Source: Bacteroidales bacterium
Lineage (GTDB): Bacteria > Bacteroidota > Bacteroidia > Bacteroidales > UBA4181
Length of the DNA: 32,838 nucleotides
Reading direction: 5' to 3'
Assembly: GCA_031287245.1 (NCBI GenBank)
Contig: JAITTD010000172.1
Coordinates: forward strand, 1-32,838
Every line of letters begins with the position of its first letter. Position 1 is the first letter of the stretch. Of this stretch, positions 25,072 to 32,772 are shown in pieces. The translations under genes and the position numbers were made by a program. The notes under the pieces were generated by a model, which was not told the origin of the DNA, searched no databases, and saw nothing but the letters and a program-made list of their open reading frames with translations.

Positions 25072-25101
25072 CAAAAATAGACAAAAAACCGTGAAGACAA
25101 A
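25072..25101 (-). promoter_or_regulatory. Promoter of the ATP-grasp gene
   Basis: Minus-strand TATTTTTG (25072-25079) is a perfect -7 box. TTTG (25098-25101) lies 18 bp upstream as -33 box, within the loop of the preceding terminator. The start codon (25047) follows 24 nt after the -7 box. Confidence 0.6.
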
Positions 25102-25120
25102 AATAGTTTTCACGGTTTTG
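25082..25120 (-). terminator. Intrinsic terminator after GH127
   Basis: On the minus strand, CAAAACCGTGAA and TTCACGGTTTTTTG form an 11-12-bp stem around a 13-nt loop, followed by further T-rich sequence (TCTATTTTTG). It lies about 53 nt after the GH127 stop at 25174. The same bases also hold the -33 box of the next gene. Confidence 0.7.
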
Positions 25121-25173
25121 TGCTTTTTTAGGAAATCCGTTTTTGCGGGTGCAAAGATATTATCTTTTTTACA

Positions 25174-27555
25174 TTATTTTTTTAAAAACGGATAACAGGT
25201 AAACGTTTCGTCGTCAATGGCATAATAGGGTGCGTATTCAAAGGTTTTCCCTTCGCTGCTAACGGTGAAATGAAGCGGCTTCCCGGCTGCGGGTTTCAAC
25301 TTTGCAAGCAATTCTGCCGACGAAAGCGGAATGTTCAGTATGCCGTTATTGACGGAAGGATCGACCACAGCCATCAAAAGCGGACCATATTCCAGCGCGT
25401 ATGCTTCTTTGCCTTGAAAATCGGGGTCTGTGCCGTTGTACTTGGTCAGACGGAAGCCTGCCGGAAGCGTAAACGAAATTTCGTCTTTGTTATTCCATTT
25501 GCGGCTGAGGGCAACATAACTGCCGGGGGTTCCGGAAGCCACCTTTTTGCCGTTTACCAAAATATCCATTGATGAAACAGCCCACGAAGGCACGCGAATG
25601 TATATCTTGCTTTGAGCGCTTCCTTTGAGTTTCAAATGCAACTTTACCTCTTGTGACAGCGGAAAATCGCTGTGCTGGTGCAGAGAAAGCGTTTTTCCGT
25701 TCTGTTGCCACTGGATGGTGGATTCGTTGTACAAATCTACATACAAGCCGTCGTCGGAAATTTTGTAGATAAATTCCGGCAACATGCCAAAGAAACGGGT
25801 GCCCTGTCCTTCGCAACAGGTGCCCGTATTACCGGCGCCCCCTTTTTTACCGATAAGGCAGGTATGATAACGGATGTTACCGTTTTTTGCCTGATTGGCG
25901 ATTCCCATATTATAGATGCTCTTTTCTATTTCTGCCACATATTTCTCGCCTTCGGGATAGAGTATGCGCAATTGCTGGTTGAAAGCAGCCCAGAATACAT
26001 TGCCGCAGGTTTCGCCGGTGTGTGAGCGAAGCAGGTAGGATTTGGGCGGGAACTGTTTGGGCGGGAAGGTGTAGGATTCAATCAAACTGATGGTGCCGCC
26101 GGTGTGCATGAAATAATCATAAAACAAATCCCAGGCGCCGAGCATCGGCTTCAAATAGCGTTCCTGATCGCCCGTAGCCATATATATGTCCATATAGGCG
26201 TTGAGCACGATGATGAGGTAACTGTGAACGCGCTCGTACTGATACAGCCAAAGCGCGTCAGGGTCGCGGGCTGCAAGCTGGTCGAGCCAGAAGTTTAACT
26301 GGAAATAACGCTGCAGCACCTGTATGTCTGCGGGTACGCCCACGTTGGTGTCCATGTAGGTGCGCGAACTTGCCACCATACCCTGATTGCCGATAGGAAC
26401 ACGGAATTGCATTTCCGGCAGATATGGCGATGAGTTAAACCAGTCGCAGCCCTTCCTCAGCAGGTCCCATGCTTTCTGGTTTCCTGCCGCACCTGCCTCT
26501 ACCAAGCCCTGCGACAGCCATCCGCGAGCATAACTGTTGTTTTGTCCCTGCAAGATGGTACGTTCGGCATAACCGTAAATAAAACCATTGGGAGCGGCAC
26601 ATTCCTCAATGATATCAACTAATTGATTTAAGCGTTGGCGCAACTCTTTGTTGTTCTCCCAGCGCAGTGCATTGCCTGCCCCCATGAGGTATCGTCCGGC
26701 TATGGAACCGCCCAAACCATTTACAAACCAACTTTTTTTGCCAAATTCACGGTCATAGACGCCGGGGTCTTTGCCGGCGCGTTCGCGGATAGGATACGCC
26801 ATGTCGTTTACGCTAAAAGAGGTCAGCAGGTAGTTGTTATTCCGGTCGAATGTCTGTTTGAACAGTCCACCGACTGTGACTCCGCTACGGGGCGTTTGCA
26901 AGGGCGCTTTTACGGCTTTCCATGTTTCGGGTGCTGTCACCTGTTCGGGATGGTCAAACTGTACGCTTTCGCCTGCCGGACGTTGCGGACGCAGCAGCAC
27001 GTGTTTGCCCAAAAATCCTTGCTCCGAATCCGAAAGCAGTTTCCCTTCGGCTACATCCTTGCCTCCGGAAATGACTTCAAACCGCCAAAGTTCAAATATA
27101 TCCGGTTTGATAACGGTAAGCCTTACATAACGCGCTGATAGCGGTTTGTCAGGTTTGTATGTCTCAATCTTTAAAGGGATAGCCTCCACGTAATCGGTAG
27201 TCGTTTGGTCAACCACCATTGTTGGATGGGTCATATCCGCATTGTTGGCGGCTTCGATACGGAAGCGGATGGGGAAATTGTGATTGAAGGCGCCGGGCCA
27301 CGCTTTGTCCTGAAAATAAGGATACAGTTTCACGGCTTCGACAGGAAACGGTTGTCCGAGGTCAATCTGTACCCAATTCGGCGCATTGTGCGCAGAAGGA
27401 ACAGAAATATACGGAATGGCAGTGCCGACGGACATAGCAACCCGTTCAATACCCATTGGACCTCCGTCGAGGTCTGCCACTTGGGCGGTTGTCGTTGCTG
27501 CCGACAACATAAAGCCAATTGCGGCGGCCAAGTTCATTTTTACGTTCATACGCAT
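25174..27555 (-). CDS. GH127 beta-L-arabinofuranosidase
   Basis: 793 residues. Signal peptide MRMNVKMNLAAAIGFMLSAA then TTTAQ. An N-terminal discoidin-like (F5/8 type C) beta domain covers about 50-163 (WVQIDLGQPFPVEAVKLYPY). The DUF1680/GH127 (alpha/alpha)6 barrel covers about 210-610, and C-terminal beta domains follow. The zinc-cysteine catalytic site known from bifidobacterial HypBA1 (Glu338, Cys340, Cys417, Cys418) is matched by GETCGN (Glu515, Cys517) and TGTCCEGQG (Cys580, Cys581). The family removes beta-L-arabinofuranose, for example from hydroxyproline-linked arabino-oligosaccharides. The start is 11 nt after the OmpA-family stop, and a terminator follows, so it ends the LarC-OmpA unit. 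Confidence 0.9.
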   Translation of the reverse strand: MRMNVKMNLAAAIGFMLSAATTTAQVADLDGGPMGIERVAMSVGTAIPYISVPSAHNAPNWVQIDLGQPFPVEAVKLYPYFQDKAWPGAFNHNFPIRFRIEAANNADMTHPTMVVDQTTTDYVEAIPLKIETYKPDKPLSARYVRLTVIKPDIFELWRFEVISGGKDVAEGKLLSDSEQGFLGKHVLLRPQRPAGESVQFDHPEQVTAPETWKAVKAPLQTPRSGVTVGGLFKQTFDRNNNYLLTSFSVNDMAYPIRERAGKDPGVYDREFGKKSWFVNGLGGSIAGRYLMGAGNALRWENNKELRQRLNQLVDIIEECAAPNGFIYGYAERTILQGQNNSYARGWLSQGLVEAGAAGNQKAWDLLRKGCDWFNSSPYLPEMQFRVPIGNQGMVASSRTYMDTNVGVPADIQVLQRYFQLNFWLDQLAARDPDALWLYQYERVHSYLIIVLNAYMDIYMATGDQERYLKPMLGAWDLFYDYFMHTGGTISLIESYTFPPKQFPPKSYLLRSHTGETCGNVFWAAFNQQLRILYPEGEKYVAEIEKSIYNMGIANQAKNGNIRYHTCLIGKKGGAGNTGTCCEGQGTRFFGMLPEFIYKISDDGLYVDLYNESTIQWQQNGKTLSLHQHSDFPLSQEVKLHLKLKGSAQSKIYIRVPSWAVSSMDILVNGKKVASGTPGSYVALSRKWNNKDEISFTLPAGFRLTKYNGTDPDFQGKEAYALEYGPLLMAVVDPSVNNGILNIPLSSAELLAKLKPAAGKPLHFTVSSEGKTFEYAPYYAIDDETFTCYPFLKK

Positions 27556-27566
27556 TTTACATAAAA

Positions 27567-28706
27567 TTAAAGGTTTGATATCCTGAATTCGACGCGACGA
27601 TTTTGGTCGCGACCTTCTTTGGTTTCGTTATCGGCTATCGGTTGCGTACTGCCTGCGCCTTTGTATTGTACACGCTCTTTTTCTATACCGTTGTCGGTCA
27701 GATAGTCTGTCACCGCTTTTGCTCTCTCTACGGAAAGGGGCTGATTGCGGGTTTCGTTGCCCGAATTGTCTGTATGTCCGGTTATCGTAACGCGATAATT
27801 CGGATGTGTTTGCAAATAGTTGACTAATTTGTCCAATTCAAAATACGATTCCGGCAGCAGTGCGCTCAAATCAAAGTCAAAATAAACATGGTCAAGTATG
27901 TAAAGTTTTTCCGGTTCGGGAGCCCATCTGACACTGTATGGCACCACAGACACATCGTCCACAAAATAATATCCCAACACCTTTTCGATGCTCCGGTAAT
28001 TCTTTTTCAGAGCACGGTTGGGGCGAATATAATGCACCAAACTGTCGTGGAAAGAGTAAAAACCGCCGATGGCAATATACTGTTCGCCCCCCTTCGCAGT
28101 GTAAAAACCGGTAACAGGCATCCAGTTGACAGTATCGATGAGGTATCTTTCGCGGGGATTGTGTACTTGCGGAGGTTCATTCAGAAGAAAGCCGGCAATT
28201 TGCATTCGGTTGTCGTTTTCAACACGCACGGAAGAATTGGAAAAATACATCCCGAAATAGCGGGTTCCTACATTGCTCGAATCGGAAAGATTCACATAAA
28301 ACTCAACCTGATAAATGGAATCTTTGTCAAGCGGACGGATGAGTTTCACAGCCAAAGCCTCATAACAAAAGGACACTCCGGCATAAGCATCGCCGGTTCG
28401 TGCATCCTGATGCCCAAACATATTGTTCGGCACACTGAAATTTTGAATGAACTCCAGCGGAAATCGGGCTTGGTATTCGGGTGTTTGGTAAATATTGGCA
28501 CAACGGTGAAAATAGTCAGCCGAGAAATTGGGAAATAAGTTCCACGCCACCACGCCGCCAATGTAGTCAGCATCTTTGGGACAGGCACGTGTTTGTTCAA
28601 AACTGGGATTGGGTACCAGATTTTCCCCTGTGACTACGTAATTCTGCCCATATCCCGCAACAAAAGGGATGAGCAAAAATACCATTTTGTGTAAGGCTTG
28701 CTTCAT
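27567..28706 (-). CDS. OmpA-family outer-membrane protein
   Basis: 379 residues from ATG at 28706 (MKQALHKMVFLLIPFVAGYG, compact signal peptide). An alternative start at 28742 (MNNLSLYLLYTGMKQ) overlaps the larC stop as ATGAATAA. The middle region (about 25-245) is a beta-rich domain of unknown function, beginning ENLVPNPSFEQ, like carbohydrate-binding or lamin-type folds. The C-terminal OmpA peptidoglycan-binding domain (about 265-379) has VYFDFDLSALLP, TITGHTDNSGNE and NRRVEFRI, which are the family landmarks for diaminopimelate binding. Likely a periplasm-facing anchor between outer membrane and wall. It sits between LarC and GH127 with very short spacing. Confidence 0.9.
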   Translation of the reverse strand: MKQALHKMVFLLIPFVAGYGQNYVVTGENLVPNPSFEQTRACPKDADYIGGVVAWNLFPNFSADYFHRCANIYQTPEYQARFPLEFIQNFSVPNNMFGHQDARTGDAYAGVSFCYEALAVKLIRPLDKDSIYQVEFYVNLSDSSNVGTRYFGMYFSNSSVRVENDNRMQIAGFLLNEPPQVHNPRERYLIDTVNWMPVTGFYTAKGGEQYIAIGGFYSFHDSLVHYIRPNRALKKNYRSIEKVLGYYFVDDVSVVPYSVRWAPEPEKLYILDHVYFDFDLSALLPESYFELDKLVNYLQTHPNYRVTITGHTDNSGNETRNQPLSVERAKAVTDYLTDNGIEKERVQYKGAGSTQPIADNETKEGRDQNRRVEFRISNL

Positions 28707-28734
28707 GCCGGTATAAAGTAAATACAGAGATAGA

Positions 28735-29955
28735 TTATTCATCTGTTTTGATGCGATTTTGAATGAATTGACAGACATGTTCCAATTCGATGCCGTTTGC
28801 TCTTGCGATGGCTTCACAATCATCGTACTCCGCCTTGCATTTCAACTCTTTCCCGTTCATAAATGCCTTTTTCACCCGTACTGTGCCCCAAGGTGTATCC
28901 AAAGTTTCGATGTTGCGGTCAAGCATTTTCTTCTGTACAGAATGGCTTCGCAATCCCAGTGTGGTGGTTTCGGTGAACAGAATGTTCTCCATCTCAGGCG
29001 TTTTGTCGGGCGAACAGAGCACAGACAACAGGACAGCGGGGCGGCTCTTTTTCATAATGATATTTTGCAGAAACACGTCATCGGCGCCGGCAGCAAAGAG
29101 TTTTTGCATAACGAAAGGGTAGTGTTCCGGATTCATGTCGTCAATATTACACTCCAAGATGACCGCTTCTACCGTGGTGACGGACATTTTCCGGTCGCCG
29201 GTTGTGCCGAGACACACGCGCAGCACATTGGGAATATCCCCTGTATCGCGATGCCCGATGCCATAACCGGTCTTGGTGACGGTAAAGGCTGCGGTTTCGG
29301 TAAATTCATCTGCCAAAGCCGCCAAAATAGCCACACCTGTGGGGGTAGCGGCTTCAAAAGGCACAGCGCCGAACTTCATCGGTTTGTTCTGCATGATTTC
29401 GAGCGTGGCAGGCGCCGGAACGGGAAAAACACCATGGGCGCAATGTACAAAGCCACCGCCCATCTCAACCGGCGATGCAATAATGCGGTCGGGTTTCAGG
29501 TAATCAATGCAGATAGCCGCACCCACAATATCAACGATAGAATCAACAGCGCCCACTTCGTGAAAATGCACCTCATCAAGGGGCTTCCCGTGTATTTTGG
29601 CTTCGGCTTGCGCCACTAATCGAAAAATATCCTTGCTCATGCCTTTCACCTTGTCCGATAGTTGGCTGTGGTTGATAATATGTTCAATATCATGCAAATT
29701 GCGATGCTCATGATGATGGAGGTCGGCGTGTTCAGCAGTCTCGTGGTGATGATGTTCGTGTTCCAGCAGCACATTCACCTGTGTGCCGGTGATGCCTCTG
29801 CGCTGTGCTTCCGAAAACTGAATTTCGTAGCCGCTAACATTCAATTTTTGCAGTTCTTTTGTAAGATAATCGGTTGGAACACCAATATTGATAAGGGCTG
29901 CCAGATTCATATCTCCACTGATGCCTGCAAAACAATCGTAAAATAAAATTTTCAT
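28735..29955 (-). CDS. larC: LarC: nickel insertion protein for the pincer cofactor (DUF111)
   Basis: 406 residues from ATG at 29955 (MKILFYDCFAGISGDMNLAA). A longer frame to 30051 is rejected because it has no family N-terminus and its leader holds a -7 box. FDCFAGISGDM-type opening, DEVHFHEVGAVDSIVDIVG and GYGIGHRD are typical of LarC, which inserts nickel into the pincer cofactor using CTP. Residues 66-92 are His-rich (LEHEHHHHETAEHADLHHH and onwards), a likely metal store. In some lactobacilli larC is split and joined by frameshifting; here it is a single frame. No larB, larE or larA is in the window, so the nickel cofactor's user is elsewhere. Confidence 0.9.
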   Translation of the reverse strand: MKILFYDCFAGISGDMNLAALINIGVPTDYLTKELQKLNVSGYEIQFSEAQRRGITGTQVNVLLEHEHHHHETAEHADLHHHEHRNLHDIEHIINHSQLSDKVKGMSKDIFRLVAQAEAKIHGKPLDEVHFHEVGAVDSIVDIVGAAICIDYLKPDRIIASPVEMGGGFVHCAHGVFPVPAPATLEIMQNKPMKFGAVPFEAATPTGVAILAALADEFTETAAFTVTKTGYGIGHRDTGDIPNVLRVCLGTTGDRKMSVTTVEAVILECNIDDMNPEHYPFVMQKLFAAGADDVFLQNIIMKKSRPAVLLSVLCSPDKTPEMENILFTETTTLGLRSHSVQKKMLDRNIETLDTPWGTVRVKKAFMNGKELKCKAEYDDCEAIARANGIELEHVCQFIQNRIKTDE

Positions 29956-29981
29956 AGCGAAATCATCACATAAATGCAGGA

Positions 29982-29989
29982 CAAAATTA
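29982..29989 (-). promoter_or_regulatory. Candidate -7 box of larC
   Basis: Minus-strand TAATTTTG is a perfect Bacteroidetes -7 box, 26 nt before the larC ATG. No good -33 box is seen at the usual spacing, so the promoter may be weak. It is divergent from the rpsO promoter. Confidence 0.5.
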
Positions 29990-30049
29990 CACCTTTTTTT
30001 TGATTCATCGATTATTTTTTTTGACGACCTGCGAAAAAAATAAAAAAGC

Positions 30050-30080
30050 ATTGCAGATTAAAAAAAATGATTTACCTTTG
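30050..30080 (+). promoter_or_regulatory. Promoter of rpsO
   Basis: TACCTTTG (30073-30080) is a perfect -7 box with ATTG (30050-30053) 19 bp upstream as -33 box. The rpsO start codon follows 46 nt downstream. Confidence 0.65.
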
Positions 30081-30126
30081 CGCGGCATAATATAAAGAAG
30101 TAGAATCATTTAAATTATTGGTAATA

Positions 30127-30396
30127 ATGTATTTAACGGCTGAAAAGAAGCAAGAGATTTTCACACAGTATGGCAAAGAAGTTGCCAACACCGGTTCATC
30201 CGAATCGCAGGTAGCGTTATTTTCATATCGCATCGCCCATTTGACGGAACATTTAAAAGGGAACCGCAATGATTATGGAACGCAAAAGGCGTTGTTGAAA
30301 CTGGTAGGCAAACGCAGACGGTTGCTTGATTATCTGAAAGAGACAGATATCAATCGCTACCGCGAAATCATTAAAGAACTAAACATACGTAAGTAA
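30127..30396 (+). CDS. rpsO: 30S ribosomal protein S15
   Basis: 89 residues from ATG at 30127 (MYLTAEKKQEIFTQYGKEVA). An ATG three codons upstream is rejected because S15 starts as here. The family core TGSSESQVALFSYRIAHLTE and KLVGKRRRLLDYL is complete. It binds 16S rRNA and early in 30S assembly the helix 20-22 junction. Followed by an intrinsic terminator and then pnp, the classic rpsO-pnp order. Length is normal. Confidence 0.97.
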   Translation: MYLTAEKKQEIFTQYGKEVANTGSSESQVALFSYRIAHLTEHLKGNRNDYGTQKALLKLVGKRRRLLDYLKETDINRYREIIKELNIRK

Positions 30397-30411
30397 CACA
30401 AAAGGCACTTG

Positions 30412-30437
30412 AAAGGCAATTTTCAATTGCCTTTTTT
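30412..30437 (+). terminator. Intrinsic terminator after rpsO
   Basis: AAAGGCAATT (30412-30421) pairs with AATTGCCTTT (30425-30434) around a 3-nt loop, and the T-run at 30432-30437 follows. Some readthrough to pnp is likely, since the next start is 33 nt away and no separate promoter is obvious. Confidence 0.8.
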
Positions 30438-30470
30438 GTATTTGTGGATACACAATAAAAAAAACAAACA

Positions 30471-32696
30471 ATGAGTGTTATTCAAAAAGAGATACAATTG
30501 GGGAATGGCGAAACCATTGTACTCGAAACAGGCAAATTAGCCAAACAAGCCAACGGCGCAGTGTTGCTGCGGCAAGGAAGAACCATGCTGCTGGCTACGG
30601 TAGTGGCAGCAAAAGACGCCAAAGAAGATGTAGATTTCATGCCTCTTCAAGTAGAATACAAAGAAAAATACGCTGCATCAGGGCGGTTTCCGGGCGGTTT
30701 TCTCAAACGCGAAGCACGTCCGAGCGACAACGAGATACTGGTGTCGCGCTTGGTGGATCGCGCATTGCGCCCGCTGTTTCCCGACGATTATCACGCTGAG
30801 GTGTATGTCACCATCAACCTGATTTCGGCAGATAAAACGATCAAGCCGGATGCGCTGGCAGGATTGGCAGCGTCGGCAGCCATAGCGGTGTCGGACATTC
30901 CGTTTGGCGGTCCCATCTCTGAGGTGCGCGTTGCCCGCATTGACGGACAATTTGTGATTAATCCCACCTTCGAGGCTTCTGAAGCAGCCGATTTGGACAT
31001 CATGGTAGCCGCTACTTACGACAACATCATGATGGTGGAAGGCGAAATGAAAGAGGTTTCAGAAGATGATATGCTGCAAGCCCTCAAAGTAGCACACGAA
31101 GAGATAAAAAAACACTGCAAAGCACAGTTGGAACTGACAGAATTGGTTGGAAAGACAGTGAAACGTACCTATTGTCACGAAAACAACGACGAAGAACTGC
31201 GTGCAGCCGTTCGCGCCGCTACTTACGACAAGACTTATGCCGTTGCCAAGTCGCAGTTGCCCAAACACGAACGCAGCGATGCTTTTGAAGCCATTCTCAA
31301 CGAATACATTGAGAGTATTCCCGAAGAGGAACGCGATGAAAAAAAGCCGCTGGCAGCACGCTATTATCACGCAGTAGAGAAAGAGGCAATGCGCCGCATG
31401 ATTTTGGACGAGGGCATCCGCTTAGACGGACGGAAAACCACAGAGATACGCCCTATTTCCTGCGAAGTCGATTTCCTGCCTGCCGCACACGGATCGGCGC
31501 TCTTCACTCGCGGCGAAACACAATCGCTGACCACCGTTACGCTTGGCACCAAAATGGACGAGAAACAGGTGGACGAGGTGCTGAATCAAGGTTCGGAAAA
31601 ATTTGTACTCCATTATAACTTCCCGCCGTTTTCGACAGGCGAAGCCAAAGCCGCGAGAGGCATTTCCCGCCGCGAAATTGGTCACGGAAACTTGGCGTTC
31701 CGCGCTTTGAAAGGCATGGTGCCTACGGGCGAAGAAAACCCCTACGCAGTGCGCGTGGTATCAGACATTTTGGAATCCAACGGATCATCGTCTATGGCAA
31801 CCGTGTGCGCCGGCACACTGGCGCTGATGGATGCCGGAGTGAAACTGAAAAAACCGGTGTCGGGTATCGCGATGGGCTTGATTTCAGAGCCGGGTAAGTT
31901 CGCCGTACTGTCAGACATTCTCGGCGACGAAGACCACCTCGGCGATATGGACTTCAAAGTGACGGGTACCGCAGACGGCATCACCGCCACACAGATGGAT
32001 ATCAAGGTGGACGGACTTTCTTACGAGGTGTTGGCTAAGGCGCTGGCGCAGGCAAGGGACGGAAGATTGCACATACTCGGCAAAATCACCGAGACAATGG
32101 CTGCTCCGCGTGAAGACTACAAACCGCACACGCCACGCATTGTTCAAATCACGATTCCGAAAGATTGCATCGGCGCTGTCATCGGCACCGGAGGCAAGGT
32201 AATTCAGGAAATACAGGCTGTAACAGGCGCTACCATTGTGATAGAAGAAGTGGACAACAAGGGTGTTGTAGATGTTTTTGCCGAAAACCGCGATAACATT
32301 GAGGCTGCGCTGAACTGGATTAAGGCAATCATAGAAGTGCCCGAAGTGGATAAGGTATATCACGGAAAAGTGAAATCCATCGTTGCATTCGGCGCTTTTG
32401 TCGAGATACTTCCCGGAAAGGAAGGATTGCTGCACATTTCCGAAGTGGCATGGGAACGCTTGGAAAACCTCGACGGCATATTGGCTGAAGGCGACGAACT
32501 GGATGTCAAACTGATTGAGGTTGACCAAAAAACAGGCAAATTGCGCCTCTCACTTCGTGCGCTGAAAGAAAAACCGGAAGGTTATGTGGAACGCCCGCCG
32601 AGAGAACCGCGTGAAGGCGGCTACGACCGTGACCGTGGACGCGGACGGGACAGCAGAGACCGTGACCGTGGACGCGACCGCGACAGAAGACGATAA
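30471..32696 (+). CDS. pnp: Polyribonucleotide nucleotidyltransferase (PNPase)
   Basis: 741 residues. Two RNase PH domains (about 10-145 and 325-460; RFPGGFLKREARPSDNE and GSALFTRGETQ mark them, with FPPFSTGEAKAARGISRREI near the active site). A KH domain (about 560-620) has IGAVIGTGGKVIQEI. An S1 domain (about 626-701) has GKVKSIVAFGAFVEI and the downstream GKLRLSLRAL. The enzyme degrades RNA phosphorolytically 3' to 5'. The C-terminal 40 residues form an Arg/Asp/Gly-rich tail encoded by 19-bp direct repeats. Start ATGAGTGTTATTC is the first good one after the rpsO terminator. Confidence 0.97.
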   Translation: MSVIQKEIQLGNGETIVLETGKLAKQANGAVLLRQGRTMLLATVVAAKDAKEDVDFMPLQVEYKEKYAASGRFPGGFLKREARPSDNEILVSRLVDRALRPLFPDDYHAEVYVTINLISADKTIKPDALAGLAASAAIAVSDIPFGGPISEVRVARIDGQFVINPTFEASEAADLDIMVAATYDNIMMVEGEMKEVSEDDMLQALKVAHEEIKKHCKAQLELTELVGKTVKRTYCHENNDEELRAAVRAATYDKTYAVAKSQLPKHERSDAFEAILNEYIESIPEEERDEKKPLAARYYHAVEKEAMRRMILDEGIRLDGRKTTEIRPISCEVDFLPAAHGSALFTRGETQSLTTVTLGTKMDEKQVDEVLNQGSEKFVLHYNFPPFSTGEAKAARGISRREIGHGNLAFRALKGMVPTGEENPYAVRVVSDILESNGSSSMATVCAGTLALMDAGVKLKKPVSGIAMGLISEPGKFAVLSDILGDEDHLGDMDFKVTGTADGITATQMDIKVDGLSYEVLAKALAQARDGRLHILGKITETMAAPREDYKPHTPRIVQITIPKDCIGAVIGTGGKVIQEIQAVTGATIVIEEVDNKGVVDVFAENRDNIEAALNWIKAIIEVPEVDKVYHGKVKSIVAFGAFVEILPGKEGLLHISEVAWERLENLDGILAEGDELDVKLIEVDQKTGKLRLSLRALKEKPEGYVERPPREPREGGYDRDRGRGRDSRDRDRGRDRDRRR
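32625..32676. repeat. 19-bp direct repeat in the pnp 3' end
   Basis: GACCGTGACCGTGGACGCG occurs at 32625-32643 and 32658-32676, period 33 bp (11 codons), encoding the Arg/Asp tail of PNPase. Length variation of this tail among relatives would be expected. Confidence 0.85.
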
Positions 32697-32720
32697 AATC
32701 ACGGATAAACGATAAAACGG

Positions 32721-32760
32721 ATAAACGGATGAACGGATGGTTTGTCCGTTTATTTTTTTT
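32721..32760 (+). terminator. Intrinsic terminator after pnp
   Basis: ATAAACGGA (32721-32729) pairs with TCCGTTTAT (32745-32753), followed by a T-run to 32760. A shorter alternative pairs AACGGA (32732-32737) with TCCGTT. The preceding ACGGATAAACG repeats give more than one possible fold. Confidence 0.75.
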
Positions 32761-32772
32761 AGACATTAAAAC

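Noticed and set aside
25048..25113. Longer N-terminus for the ATP-grasp protein (MKTIFVFTVFCLFLQAQ), resembling a signal peptide
   Set aside because: It is encoded by the terminator hairpin and lies upstream of a perfect -7 box; an ATP-grasp enzyme should be cytoplasmic.
28759..29619. Plus-strand open frame of 286 codons
   Set aside because: It is the antisense shadow of larC, which has clear family motifs.
1320..29955. Classic polysaccharide utilisation locus with SusC/SusD
   Set aside because: No TonB-dependent SusC or SusD-like protein is encoded. The CarboxypepD_reg-like domain at 21598-24150 belongs to a DUF5686 protein without a TonB plug.
29956..30051. N-terminal extension of LarC
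   Set aside because: It is not part of the family and its codons overlap the larC -7 box and poly-A/T sequence.
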